Part shown: one piece after another, positions 52,933 through 60,186 of the stretch
Numbering within the stretch: position 1 is the stretch's first letter
Layout of the letters: each line of letters begins with the position of its first letter
DNA from: Goleter apudmare HA4340-LM2
GTDB taxonomy: Bacteria > Cyanobacteriota > Cyanobacteriia > Cyanobacteriales > Nostocaceae
DNA: 64,000 bases
Assembly: GCA_019359495.1 (NCBI GenBank)
Contig: JAHHHF010000064.1
Coordinates: 186,001 to 250,000 of the forward strand
Direction of reading: 5' to 3'
Program-made: the position numbers and the translations under genes
The notes under the pieces: generated by a model
What the model saw: only the letters and a program-made list of their open reading frames with translations
What the model was told of the DNA's origin: nothing
Database searches by the model: none

Positions 52933-52960
52933 ACCTCCGCGTTCCTTTGCGTTTAAAAAA
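52915..52960. repeat. CGCAGAGG-type dispersed repeat at the end of the PepSY gene
   Basis: CTCAGCGCACCTCTGCGTAA then ACCTCCGCGTTCCTTTGCG (minus strand CGCAAAGGAACGCGGAGG). It supplies the last codons and the stop codon of the PepSY protein. Confidence 0.65.
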
Positions 52961-52962
52961 TC

Positions 52963-54795
52963 ATGCAAGCCAATTTCATTCGTCAAATTGCTCAAAAAGA
53001 TTCATCAGAGTTTCAAGTAAATATATCTGCGATCGCACTCTATAAACGCTTCTTTAAATATGTTTGGCAGCACAAAATCCAACTCATATTAGGTTCTAGT
53101 ACAATATTCTTCCTCTCCTTCTTACAGGTAATTATTCCCCAAATTACCCGCTATGTAATTGATGTAATTATACCAGAGAGAAAAATTGAATTAATCCCTT
53201 GGTTGGGTTTAGGTATTGCTGTTATCACCCTACTTATCGGGAGTTTAAATTTTGCCCGTAGTTACATGATGTCTTTAGTCGGGCAGAAAACTATTTTTGA
53301 TATTAGAAATGAATTATATCAACACCTACAAACCCTGTCTCTCAGCTTTTTTGAAAATCAACGTACAGGGGCATTAATGGCAATGGTGACAAAAGATGTT
53401 GATTCTTTAGAAAAATTAATCACTACAGATGTAGCAGAAATTATTGCTGAAATCTTTACTTTTATAGTTATTGTTACTTATCTTATTTATGCTGATTTAC
53501 AACTGACATTATTAATATTAATTACTTTACCAGTGATGGTTTATCTCACACAATTTTTTGGTAAACAGATGCGGGGGGCTTACCGAGAAGTACAGAAGCA
53601 AGGTGCAGAAATAAACAGTCATCTCCAAGAAACTTTATCGAATATTAAATTAATCAAAGCTTGTGCCAATGAAGGTTATGAAATAGATAGATTTTCTGAA
53701 CATAATCGGCAAAACATGACAGCGAATATTCGTGCTGTCCGCTTGTCGTCTGGTTTTGCGCCAGTGATTGATTTCATGAATAATCTAGGTTTTATTACTG
53801 TTCTCAGCTATGGTGCTTGGGAAGTAATTAACGCACGCATGACAATAGGTGACTTAACAGCATTTTTCGCGTACTTAAACCACCTGAATCAACCGGCGAA
53901 ACGGTTTAGTAAAGTCATGCACGTCATCCAAAAAGGTGCAACAGCACTAGAGAGAATTTTTGAAATTTTGGACACCCAACCAGAAGTTAAAGAAAAACCT
54001 GAAGCGATCGCACTTCCCCCAATTCAAGGTAATATCCATTGGCAAGGAGTTGAGTTTGCTTATAATTCCAGTCAAACAGTGATTCATGACTTCAGCTTAG
54101 ATATGCAACCAGGAATGACTGTAGCATTGGTAGGTTCTTCAGGAGCAGGTAAAAGTACGATCGCAAATTTAGCTGCTCGTTTTTATGACCCCCAACAAGG
54201 GAGAATTGTTATAGATGGACTAGATATCTGCGATGTGACTTTACAATCTCTACGTAGCCAGATAGGCATTGTTTCCCAAGAGACGTTACTTTTACATGGA
54301 AGTGTTAGGGAAAATATTGCTTACGGTAAGCCTGGGGTGACAGATATAGATATTGAATCAGCAGCCAGAGTTGCAAATGCTCACGAATTTATTATCAGCC
54401 TACCCCAAAGTTATGACACCGTAATTGGCGAACGTGGCGTAAAGTTATCGGGAGGACAAAGACAAAGACTTGCGATCGCCAGAGCCTTGATTAAAAACCC
54501 CCAATTCCTTATACTTGATGAAGCCACTTCTGCCCTTGATACAGAGTCAGAACAATTAATTCAACAAGCACTGCAACAACTCCTCAAAAATCGTACTTGC
54601 TTAGTGATTGCTCATCGACTATCAACTATTCAAAATTCAGACTTAATCGTAGTTTTAGAACAAGGTCGCATTCAAGAAACTGGGACGCATAAGGAATTGC
54701 TTGCTCAAGGCGGTAGATATGCTGATCTATATGCCATGCAGTTTCCACAAAAACTTTCACTACAAGTACAATCACAACTGTGCTTTGAACGATAA
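52963..54795 (+). CDS. ABC transporter, fused permease/ATPase
   Basis: 610 residues: a six-helix domain (about 35-320; IQLILGSSTIFFLSFLQVII is helix 1) and an ATPase with Walker A GSSGAGKSTIANL, signature LSGGQRQRLAIARAL, Walker B FLILDEATSALD (catalytic Glu intact) and His switch VIAHRLS. All motifs are canonical, so it can act as a homodimer (MsbA-like) or energise the orphan transmembrane half two genes upstream. In this context export of a siderophore or import of its iron complex is plausible. Confidence 0.9.
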   Translation: MQANFIRQIAQKDSSEFQVNISAIALYKRFFKYVWQHKIQLILGSSTIFFLSFLQVIIPQITRYVIDVIIPERKIELIPWLGLGIAVITLLIGSLNFARSYMMSLVGQKTIFDIRNELYQHLQTLSLSFFENQRTGALMAMVTKDVDSLEKLITTDVAEIIAEIFTFIVIVTYLIYADLQLTLLILITLPVMVYLTQFFGKQMRGAYREVQKQGAEINSHLQETLSNIKLIKACANEGYEIDRFSEHNRQNMTANIRAVRLSSGFAPVIDFMNNLGFITVLSYGAWEVINARMTIGDLTAFFAYLNHLNQPAKRFSKVMHVIQKGATALERIFEILDTQPEVKEKPEAIALPPIQGNIHWQGVEFAYNSSQTVIHDFSLDMQPGMTVALVGSSGAGKSTIANLAARFYDPQQGRIVIDGLDICDVTLQSLRSQIGIVSQETLLLHGSVRENIAYGKPGVTDIDIESAARVANAHEFIISLPQSYDTVIGERGVKLSGGQRQRLAIARALIKNPQFLILDEATSALDTESEQLIQQALQQLLKNRTCLVIAHRLSTIQNSDLIVVLEQGRIQETGTHKELLAQGGRYADLYAMQFPQKLSLQVQSQLCFER

Positions 54796-54796
54796 T

Positions 54797-54915
54797 TAGT
54801 GGCGTGTCTAGGCTAAAATGGTGCAAAAAATTTTCTTGTGGTGCGGGCATCTTGCCCGCTAATTAGTACTACAAGAGATTGCTGATACACAAAATTAGCT
54901 TAGACACGCTGTTAG
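54797..54915 (+). repeat. MITE-like element family R1, copy D (short form with both ends)
   Basis: Begins AGTGGCGTGTCTAGGCTAAA and ends AATTAGCTTAGACACGCTGT, so the termini are inverse copies sharing GCGTGTCTAAGCTAA. The interior holds one palindrome (GCGGGCATCTTGCCCGC). This copy best defines the ends of the family. Confidence 0.7.
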
Positions 54916-54965
54916 GTTCTTGGCAAATTTTGATACTGTTGGCGAGTGTAATACATATTTGTGTT

Positions 54966-55046
54966 TAAAAAGTCTCGCGCATACCGCTAAGGCGGAACCC
55001 CCCAGGATAGGCGCAATCGCGGAACGCGATCTCGAAGAGTAGACGT
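54966..55046. repeat. GC-rich palindromic dispersed repeat
   Basis: CGCGCATACCGCTAAGGCGG, then CAATCGCGGAACGCGATCTC: two hairpin units in the spacer between the convergent ABC and VirB10-like genes. Of the cyanobacterial GCGATCTCGAAGAG type. Confidence 0.55.
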
Positions 55047-55106
55047 AAAGAATTGACCTTTAACCTTGGTTCAAAATCTCATTTCATCCCGCATTTATGC
55101 AACGCC

Positions 55107-56654
55107 CTAAAGTTCGATGACTTGATTAATATAGATTTCCACAGATGTACCGGCGGGGAGGAACCAAACGTTGGTTCTTTGAGACAGTTGGGAGATGGCT
55201 TGTTGATTGCGTTGAGAAATTTGGGGAACTACAGTGTTCATCCCACCTTCGAGGGCACCAGCCAATAGATTACGTTGGGGGTTGGTGTTGCTGACGATAG
55301 TACCGCCACTAGTTGTAGTCACAACTTGCGCCTCAGAACGATTAATTAACTCTGCGGCTTTGCCCAAGCCACCCAAGACAAATAATCCTACATCCATACT
55401 GGCAATAGATGACCCGCGATTGGGGAATTGGTTGGCAATCAAAGGCCTACCTTGGGGAGCGCGAATGGCGATCGCATTTTCTGGTAAGCTCCTCTCTGTA
55501 ACCTTGCCCTGCTCTGATAACATCAGTTTGACTACGTTCAGTTGCAGCAAGCCTTGGTCGGAGAGAGTGCGAATTTCAGCCAAAAATTCTGTATTTGCAG
55601 GTAGAGCGATCGTACCATCTACAGATTTTAATGGTTCTTTTAACCGCACTACAAATGCATTTTTGTTATCGCTATTTGCAGACTTAGTTGTTTCGCCAAA
55701 TACAGCTGTCGCTAACACAGCTTTGGCTTGACTCCCCACAGCCACAGATTTTGGACTCTGGCGCAATGCTTGTCCTAAGTTGGAAGTTGGGGCTTTTGGT
55801 GTTGGTTCTGGTTGGGGATTGATGATTTGCTCTTCTGGTTGGTTATTTGGTTCTTGGTCTACTGGTCTAGAACTGGCTATCTCTGGTGGACTTTGCGGTG
55901 TTGGGGATGGGCTTGGCGTCGGTTGTGGAGTTACACTTACTGGTGCTGGAGTTATGGGTTGCGGTGATGGTGCGGGTTGAGGATAGGGAACTCTGACAAC
56001 ACGCTCAACTGTGACTATGCGAGGTACATAAACTGTCGCTGTCGGTGTTGGCGTTCTTTGTATGGGTTGTCTAGGTTGTGAATTTTGGGGAACAGCTGAA
56101 ACAGGAGGCGATGCCGGTTTGACATTTCTCAGCTGTTGTTGTGCAAGTTTCACAGCTGCGGCTTGTTCTGTTAAAGCTAATTTTGTTTTCAGAGTTTCTA
56201 CTTTGGCTGCTAACTCTGATTCTCCAGATGGTTGTGCTGGTGCTTGAATTTCTGGAACAATATTCTTGGCTTTGGGTTTTTGATTAGTACCACCCATCAG
56301 CTGTGATAAGAAAATACCAGCCAATAAAACTATCCCTAAAGTCCCAGCACCTACCAAGCCTAACTTAGCAAACGGATTTGATGAGAGTGACTGTTCGGTT
56401 TTCTCTTCTACTGGTTGAGATGGTGATGGTTGTAAATTGACTGATTCTGCTAAGTCTTCATCAATATCAAGGTCAACAGGTGGAGATTCTGCTTCCAAAC
56501 CAAATAATTGCGCCATGCGTAATTCCCAAGCAGTAGAGTCTACTTCTAATGGGTAGTCGTCAGTTTCTAGGGAGTAGTTATCAGCTTTGTGATTACCTAA
56601 AGTTTCTGGTGGGGTGTTGGCAGGCATGGAATATTTAGTCATATTGTTGAACAA
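55107..56654 (-). CDS. VirB10/TrbI-like type IV secretion protein
   Basis: 515 residues: cytoplasmic acidic N terminus, one transmembrane helix (about 100-120, LGLVGAGTLGIVLLAGIFLS), a coiled-coil-like stretch with many Gln/Ala, a long Pro-rich region (about 200-300, PYPQPAPSPQPITPAPVSV), then a beta-rich C-terminal domain with KAVLATAVFGETTKS and VGLFVLGGLGKAAELIN. This order is that of VirB10/TrbI, which spans the envelope in conjugative type IV secretion systems. The ending FLPAGTSVEIYINQVIEL is typical of TrbI-like proteins. It is last in the cluster read from right to left. Confidence 0.8.
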   Translation of the reverse strand: MFNNMTKYSMPANTPPETLGNHKADNYSLETDDYPLEVDSTAWELRMAQLFGLEAESPPVDLDIDEDLAESVNLQPSPSQPVEEKTEQSLSSNPFAKLGLVGAGTLGIVLLAGIFLSQLMGGTNQKPKAKNIVPEIQAPAQPSGESELAAKVETLKTKLALTEQAAAVKLAQQQLRNVKPASPPVSAVPQNSQPRQPIQRTPTPTATVYVPRIVTVERVVRVPYPQPAPSPQPITPAPVSVTPQPTPSPSPTPQSPPEIASSRPVDQEPNNQPEEQIINPQPEPTPKAPTSNLGQALRQSPKSVAVGSQAKAVLATAVFGETTKSANSDNKNAFVVRLKEPLKSVDGTIALPANTEFLAEIRTLSDQGLLQLNVVKLMLSEQGKVTERSLPENAIAIRAPQGRPLIANQFPNRGSSIASMDVGLFVLGGLGKAAELINRSEAQVVTTTSGGTIVSNTNPQRNLLAGALEGGMNTVVPQISQRNQQAISQLSQRTNVWFLPAGTSVEIYINQVIEL

Positions 56655-56660
56655 CTAGAT

Positions 56661-57353
56661 TTATTTAGGATTTTCAGTACAAGTTTTATCTTGCAACTCA
56701 CAGACTTGATAAATTTTTAATTTAGTTTCCGCTAGGTTATAAGCTGCTAATTGCAATGGTAAAGGATTGCTGGGTAAGATGGTTGGTGGATCATCCATTG
56801 CTTGGATTAAAACTTGTTTATTGACAGGGATTGACCTACCAAGTCTGTCAGAACCATTAAAAATTAATTGATTAGCACGCATCTCAACTTTCCATTTACC
56901 ATCTGCTATTTTGGTAGGTTGTGAGATTTTCTGGATGACTAATATATGGTCAGCACCTCTAGTAATGTTACCAGCTTGGTTAGTTTTATTTAACTTAGCA
57001 AAATATGACTGTAATTTCGACTTGGCCCCCTCATTAATCAATGGCGAACTAATTTCCCAGATTGTTGTTGGCGGCTGTTTTTGTGACCAAGTCAGCATGA
57101 GAGTCATACTTTCACCAACAAAGCGCCGGACTGTTTCTGGGTATCTGGCTAAATTTTCTTGGGGGTCTACGGTAATCGCTTGACCGTCAATCAGTTGGAC
57201 TAAACTTTGTAGGGTAGTTTGTCTATTTAAGCGTTGCAAAATAGACCAATGAAAAATCAACACTAAAAAAGTCAATAGATGTAGTGCTAATGTGCCTACT
57301 GCAAACAGTGGTAGGATGCTAGTTTTTTTATTTTCTGATTTAAGTATTTGCAT
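56661..57353 (-). CDS. VirB8-like type IV secretion protein, copy 2
   Basis: 230 residues: N-terminal cytoplasmic tail, one transmembrane helix (about 14-34, ILPLFAVGTLALHLLTFLVLIF) and a periplasmic domain with VQLIDGQAITVDPQENLARYP and ADGKWKVEMRANQLIF. Same design as the adjacent 57445-58269 gene. VirB8/TraE proteins form inner-membrane scaffold rings. Assignment is from topology and neighbours; sequence similarity to classical VirB8 is not evident by eye. Confidence 0.6.
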   Translation of the reverse strand: MQILKSENKKTSILPLFAVGTLALHLLTFLVLIFHWSILQRLNRQTTLQSLVQLIDGQAITVDPQENLARYPETVRRFVGESMTLMLTWSQKQPPTTIWEISSPLINEGAKSKLQSYFAKLNKTNQAGNITRGADHILVIQKISQPTKIADGKWKVEMRANQLIFNGSDRLGRSIPVNKQVLIQAMDDPPTILPSNPLPLQLAAYNLAETKLKIYQVCELQDKTCTENPK

Positions 57354-57444
57354 CTCTAATTATATAAGTTTATCAATTGCCTTGTTAACCGAGATGTATT
57401 GTAGTTCTACCGACTGATTTAGGTGGAAGATTGCAAAATACATT

Positions 57445-58269
57445 CTATCTGACGAAGCTGCCAGATTGTTGCCCTGTCACACATTCATTTGATTGTGCTT
57501 CATTTAAACTATCATAGGCATCAAGTAAACATAAATTCCGCATTTCGTAAATTTCTAATCTATCAACACGGACGCTATGAATTGCTTTTTGTAAATCAGT
57601 GGCATTCACAGTTTGGGGATAATCAAAATAATCTACTGCCTGGACTAATAAATCTTTATTGAAAGGAATAATCAGTTTTTTACCATCAGCTTGTTTGGTT
57701 TGAATTAAATCAGCTACTAGACCAACTTGCCACTTACCGGGTGCAATTTGTTTAGGGGGATAAACCTGTTTGACAATTAATTGTCCGGAGATAATTTGTT
57801 GGGAATTACCAGAGAAAACTTCTGGTGGTGTCATATCCGCAATTTGACTTAAGAAGCTTTTGCGAAAATCTTCCGAAAATGCAAAACTAGCTACCCAACT
57901 ACTTGTAGTAACTTTTTCACTACTACCTGTGGGAGTTCTAATCAGTATTCCCCGGTCTTGTTTGGGTTTACTAACTTCTTCAATAGTCTGTGGCGGTAAT
58001 GTTCCTGACCAGTTAAATACTGACATCATGGTTTTACTGATAAATCGGCGGATTGCTTCTGGATTGCGCGCCAAATCATCAGTTTCAGTTACAGGTTTAC
58101 CATCAATCATTTGCACAAAATTTGGCTGTTTTCTTAAACTCAGTTGGCGGATATTTAACCCTTGAACTATTAAGAACAACAAAACGAATAGATGCAATCC
58201 AAAAGTAGCGATCGCAAAAATTGTTAAAATACTGCCTGTGCGTTGTTTTTTCTCTAGTAATCTCACCAT
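57445..58269 (-). CDS. VirB8-like type IV secretion protein, copy 1
   Basis: 274 residues: transmembrane helix about 14-36 (ILTIFAIATFGLHLFVLLFLIV), then a periplasmic domain with FVQMIDGKPVTETDDLARNPEAIRRF and PGKWQVGLVADLIQTK. It clearly parallels the next gene (QLIDGQAITV...ARYPETVRRFV), so the two are tandem paralogues. Start codon directly abuts the stop of the VirB6-like gene, indicating translational coupling. Confidence 0.6.
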   Translation of the reverse strand: MVRLLEKKQRTGSILTIFAIATFGLHLFVLLFLIVQGLNIRQLSLRKQPNFVQMIDGKPVTETDDLARNPEAIRRFISKTMMSVFNWSGTLPPQTIEEVSKPKQDRGILIRTPTGSSEKVTTSSWVASFAFSEDFRKSFLSQIADMTPPEVFSGNSQQIISGQLIVKQVYPPKQIAPGKWQVGLVADLIQTKQADGKKLIIPFNKDLLVQAVDYFDYPQTVNATDLQKAIHSVRVDRLEIYEMRNLCLLDAYDSLNEAQSNECVTGQQSGSFVR

Positions 58270-59319
58270 CTATACCCTTTGCCTCAACCCAGAAGCTGTA
58301 TTACCAATCACATTGAAAACTGCAAACCCACCAGCCCCAGCCACAACTAAAGATAGAATTGGTGCTAAAATTCCCAAAAAAATCATGAACCACATCAAAT
58401 CAGGGTCAGCATTGATGTTTTCTGCTGGCCCGTTCACAATTACTGCGGCAGTAAAGATGGCAATAATATTAAATGCAATCTTGGCAATTCCTACAGATAT
58501 AAATCCAGTCAGCCAAGCAAAAATTGGTTTCCCGGCGACAGGTAATAAAGACCCGCCTACTGCTAATGGCCCTAAAGCCGCTATTAGCAACATGGTAGCC
58601 TCAATTAAATTTTGGAACGCATATTGTAATGAGACTAAAAAGTTTTTGATACTGGTTTGAACTGTAGAACCCAACAAAGCATTAAACGCATTTTCTGAAA
58701 CACTACCTGTCCCAAAAGTAATCTGATTTACCTTATTTTCTAAGCGTTCAATCCAGGTTTTATTACCATAAAGATTTTTATATTCTTGCCAGAGGATATT
58801 GATTTTTTCATTAGCTTTAGTCAAGCATTGAGATTGTTGTTCACCTTTTAGTGATTGGCAAGGACGCAGCAATGAGCCAGCAACTTCTTCGGCAACGCTA
58901 ATATTCAGCGCTTGCTGGTAAACTTGGTCAGCATCTGCGGTGGTGACTACTTGCTGATTCACAGAATTGATCAAGTTCCGCACACCTAAAGTTAAGCTAG
59001 AAAGAATACTGCCATCGCCAGAATTATTTAACAATATCACCACTATAAAAGGCCAAATCATTGACGATACTGGGCGGGAATATTCGCTTTCCAGCACATC
59101 TCGTAACCATTGGAGGACGAAAAATAATAAAGTTCCGACAGCAAAAAATATGCCTAAATTGCTGAGTGTGCCGTATATATTCTCGCTGGGGTTTCTCTGC
59201 AACAAATCCAGCCATTGATTCTCCCAGCTTTCGGTGATACTTTTGGCAGTTGTTGTACCTTCACCGAGAATATCATTGATGCCTGTATCCGCAGAAATTT
59301 GTAAAATATAAAGCTGCAT
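58270..59319 (-). CDS. VirB6/TrbL-like polytopic membrane protein
   Basis: 349 residues with at least five hydrophobic helices (IFFAVGTLLFFVLQWL; MIWPFIVVILLNNSG; ATMLLIAALGPLAVGGSLLPV; IFAWLTGFISVGIAKIAFNIIAIFTAAVIV; DLMWFMIFLGILAPILSLVVAGAGGFAVF) and a middle soluble loop with two Cys. This matches the VirB6/TrbL inner-membrane channel component of type IV systems. Its start follows a (ATTTGTC)3 repeat. Confidence 0.65.
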   Translation of the reverse strand: MQLYILQISADTGINDILGEGTTTAKSITESWENQWLDLLQRNPSENIYGTLSNLGIFFAVGTLLFFVLQWLRDVLESEYSRPVSSMIWPFIVVILLNNSGDGSILSSLTLGVRNLINSVNQQVVTTADADQVYQQALNISVAEEVAGSLLRPCQSLKGEQQSQCLTKANEKINILWQEYKNLYGNKTWIERLENKVNQITFGTGSVSENAFNALLGSTVQTSIKNFLVSLQYAFQNLIEATMLLIAALGPLAVGGSLLPVAGKPIFAWLTGFISVGIAKIAFNIIAIFTAAVIVNGPAENINADPDLMWFMIFLGILAPILSLVVAGAGGFAVFNVIGNTASGLRQRV

Positions 59320-59323
59320 ATTA

Positions 59324-59359
59324 ATTTGTCATTTGTCATTTGTCAAAGTCAAAAGTCAA
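59324..59359 (-). repeat. Heptamer tandem repeat (ATTTGTC)3 with AAAGTCA tail
   Basis: Three ATTTGTC units followed by AAAGTCAAAAGTCAA, in the spacer between the VirB5-like and VirB6-like genes. Same unit as at 31274-31315. Confidence 0.8.
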
Positions 59360-59376
59360 GTGTTATTGCCCCATGC

Positions 59377-60165
59377 CTAATTGTTATCTTTCCTGCCAAA
59401 CAAATCCATCTGTGAAGTTGTGCGTAAAAGTCTGGCAGCTTCTGCTGATGAATCAACTCGACGCGCCCGATTATTCTCTTCCATTTGCTGGGAAATACTG
59501 GCTAAATTTAAGTTGGAGTATTGTAAGAAATGATTGGTTTGCATTGTTTGAGCAAAGGTTTCAGCAACAATTTTTGATTGCTCAGTTTGAATTTTAATAT
59601 TTTGTAGTTGTAAATCAGATTGACCTGCAAACAATGCACTTAATCCAGGAATACTTGTGGTAGCCAATTGACTCATTGTTTGTGGTAAGCCACCAAGGAT
59701 ATTTTGAGCACTAGTGTCTGCTTCTTGGGCTATTTGAGAAATATTTTGTAAAGTATCTTGCACATTTTGTAATTTAAGTTTCGTCCTCACTTGCCCGTTA
59801 TATCCCAGAATACTGGCTATCGAACTCTGAGTAATTAGCCGCTTAATTTCGTTATTAACAGTAGTGGCTTTCACAACTGAGTTATTGTCAAATTTATCTG
59901 AGATGGAGTTGAGAATAATATCATTACTGACTCTTTCCCCGGCGGCAATAGGGTTAGGTATATTCAATTCTCCTGTGGCATCATAAAGGGCATTTTGAGA
60001 CTGAATCTCTATAGGTCTTAATGTTGGGCTTAAATTATTTTTGAGATAGTTTTGTAAATCTACCGAGTAGGCTTGAAAATCATCTAATACATTGCCGAGT
60101 TGTGCCATTGCTGGCAGAGTTGTCAGCAATCCTAAACTGAGAGTCAACAGGGCGATTTTCTTCAT
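59377..60165 (-). CDS. VirB5/TrbJ-like exported protein
   Basis: 262 residues: signal peptide (MKKIALLTLSLGLLTTLPAMA, cleavage near 21) and a helical, Gln/Asn-rich mature part (LDDFQAYSVDLQNYLKNNL; QNVQDTLQNISQIAQEADTS). Helical exported proteins located between VirB4 and VirB6 in type IV clusters are usually VirB5/TrbJ minor pilus subunits. Sequence similarity alone does not prove this. Confidence 0.6.
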   Translation of the reverse strand: MKKIALLTLSLGLLTTLPAMAQLGNVLDDFQAYSVDLQNYLKNNLSPTLRPIEIQSQNALYDATGELNIPNPIAAGERVSNDIILNSISDKFDNNSVVKATTVNNEIKRLITQSSIASILGYNGQVRTKLKLQNVQDTLQNISQIAQEADTSAQNILGGLPQTMSQLATTSIPGLSALFAGQSDLQLQNIKIQTEQSKIVAETFAQTMQTNHFLQYSNLNLASISQQMEENNRARRVDSSAEAARLLRTTSQMDLFGRKDNN

Positions 60166-60186
60166 GGTTTTATACCTGAAATCAGA

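Noticed and set aside
55234-56247. Plus-strand ORFs rich in Gly/Val opposite the VirB10-like gene
   Set aside because: Shadows of the Pro-rich region on the minus strand.
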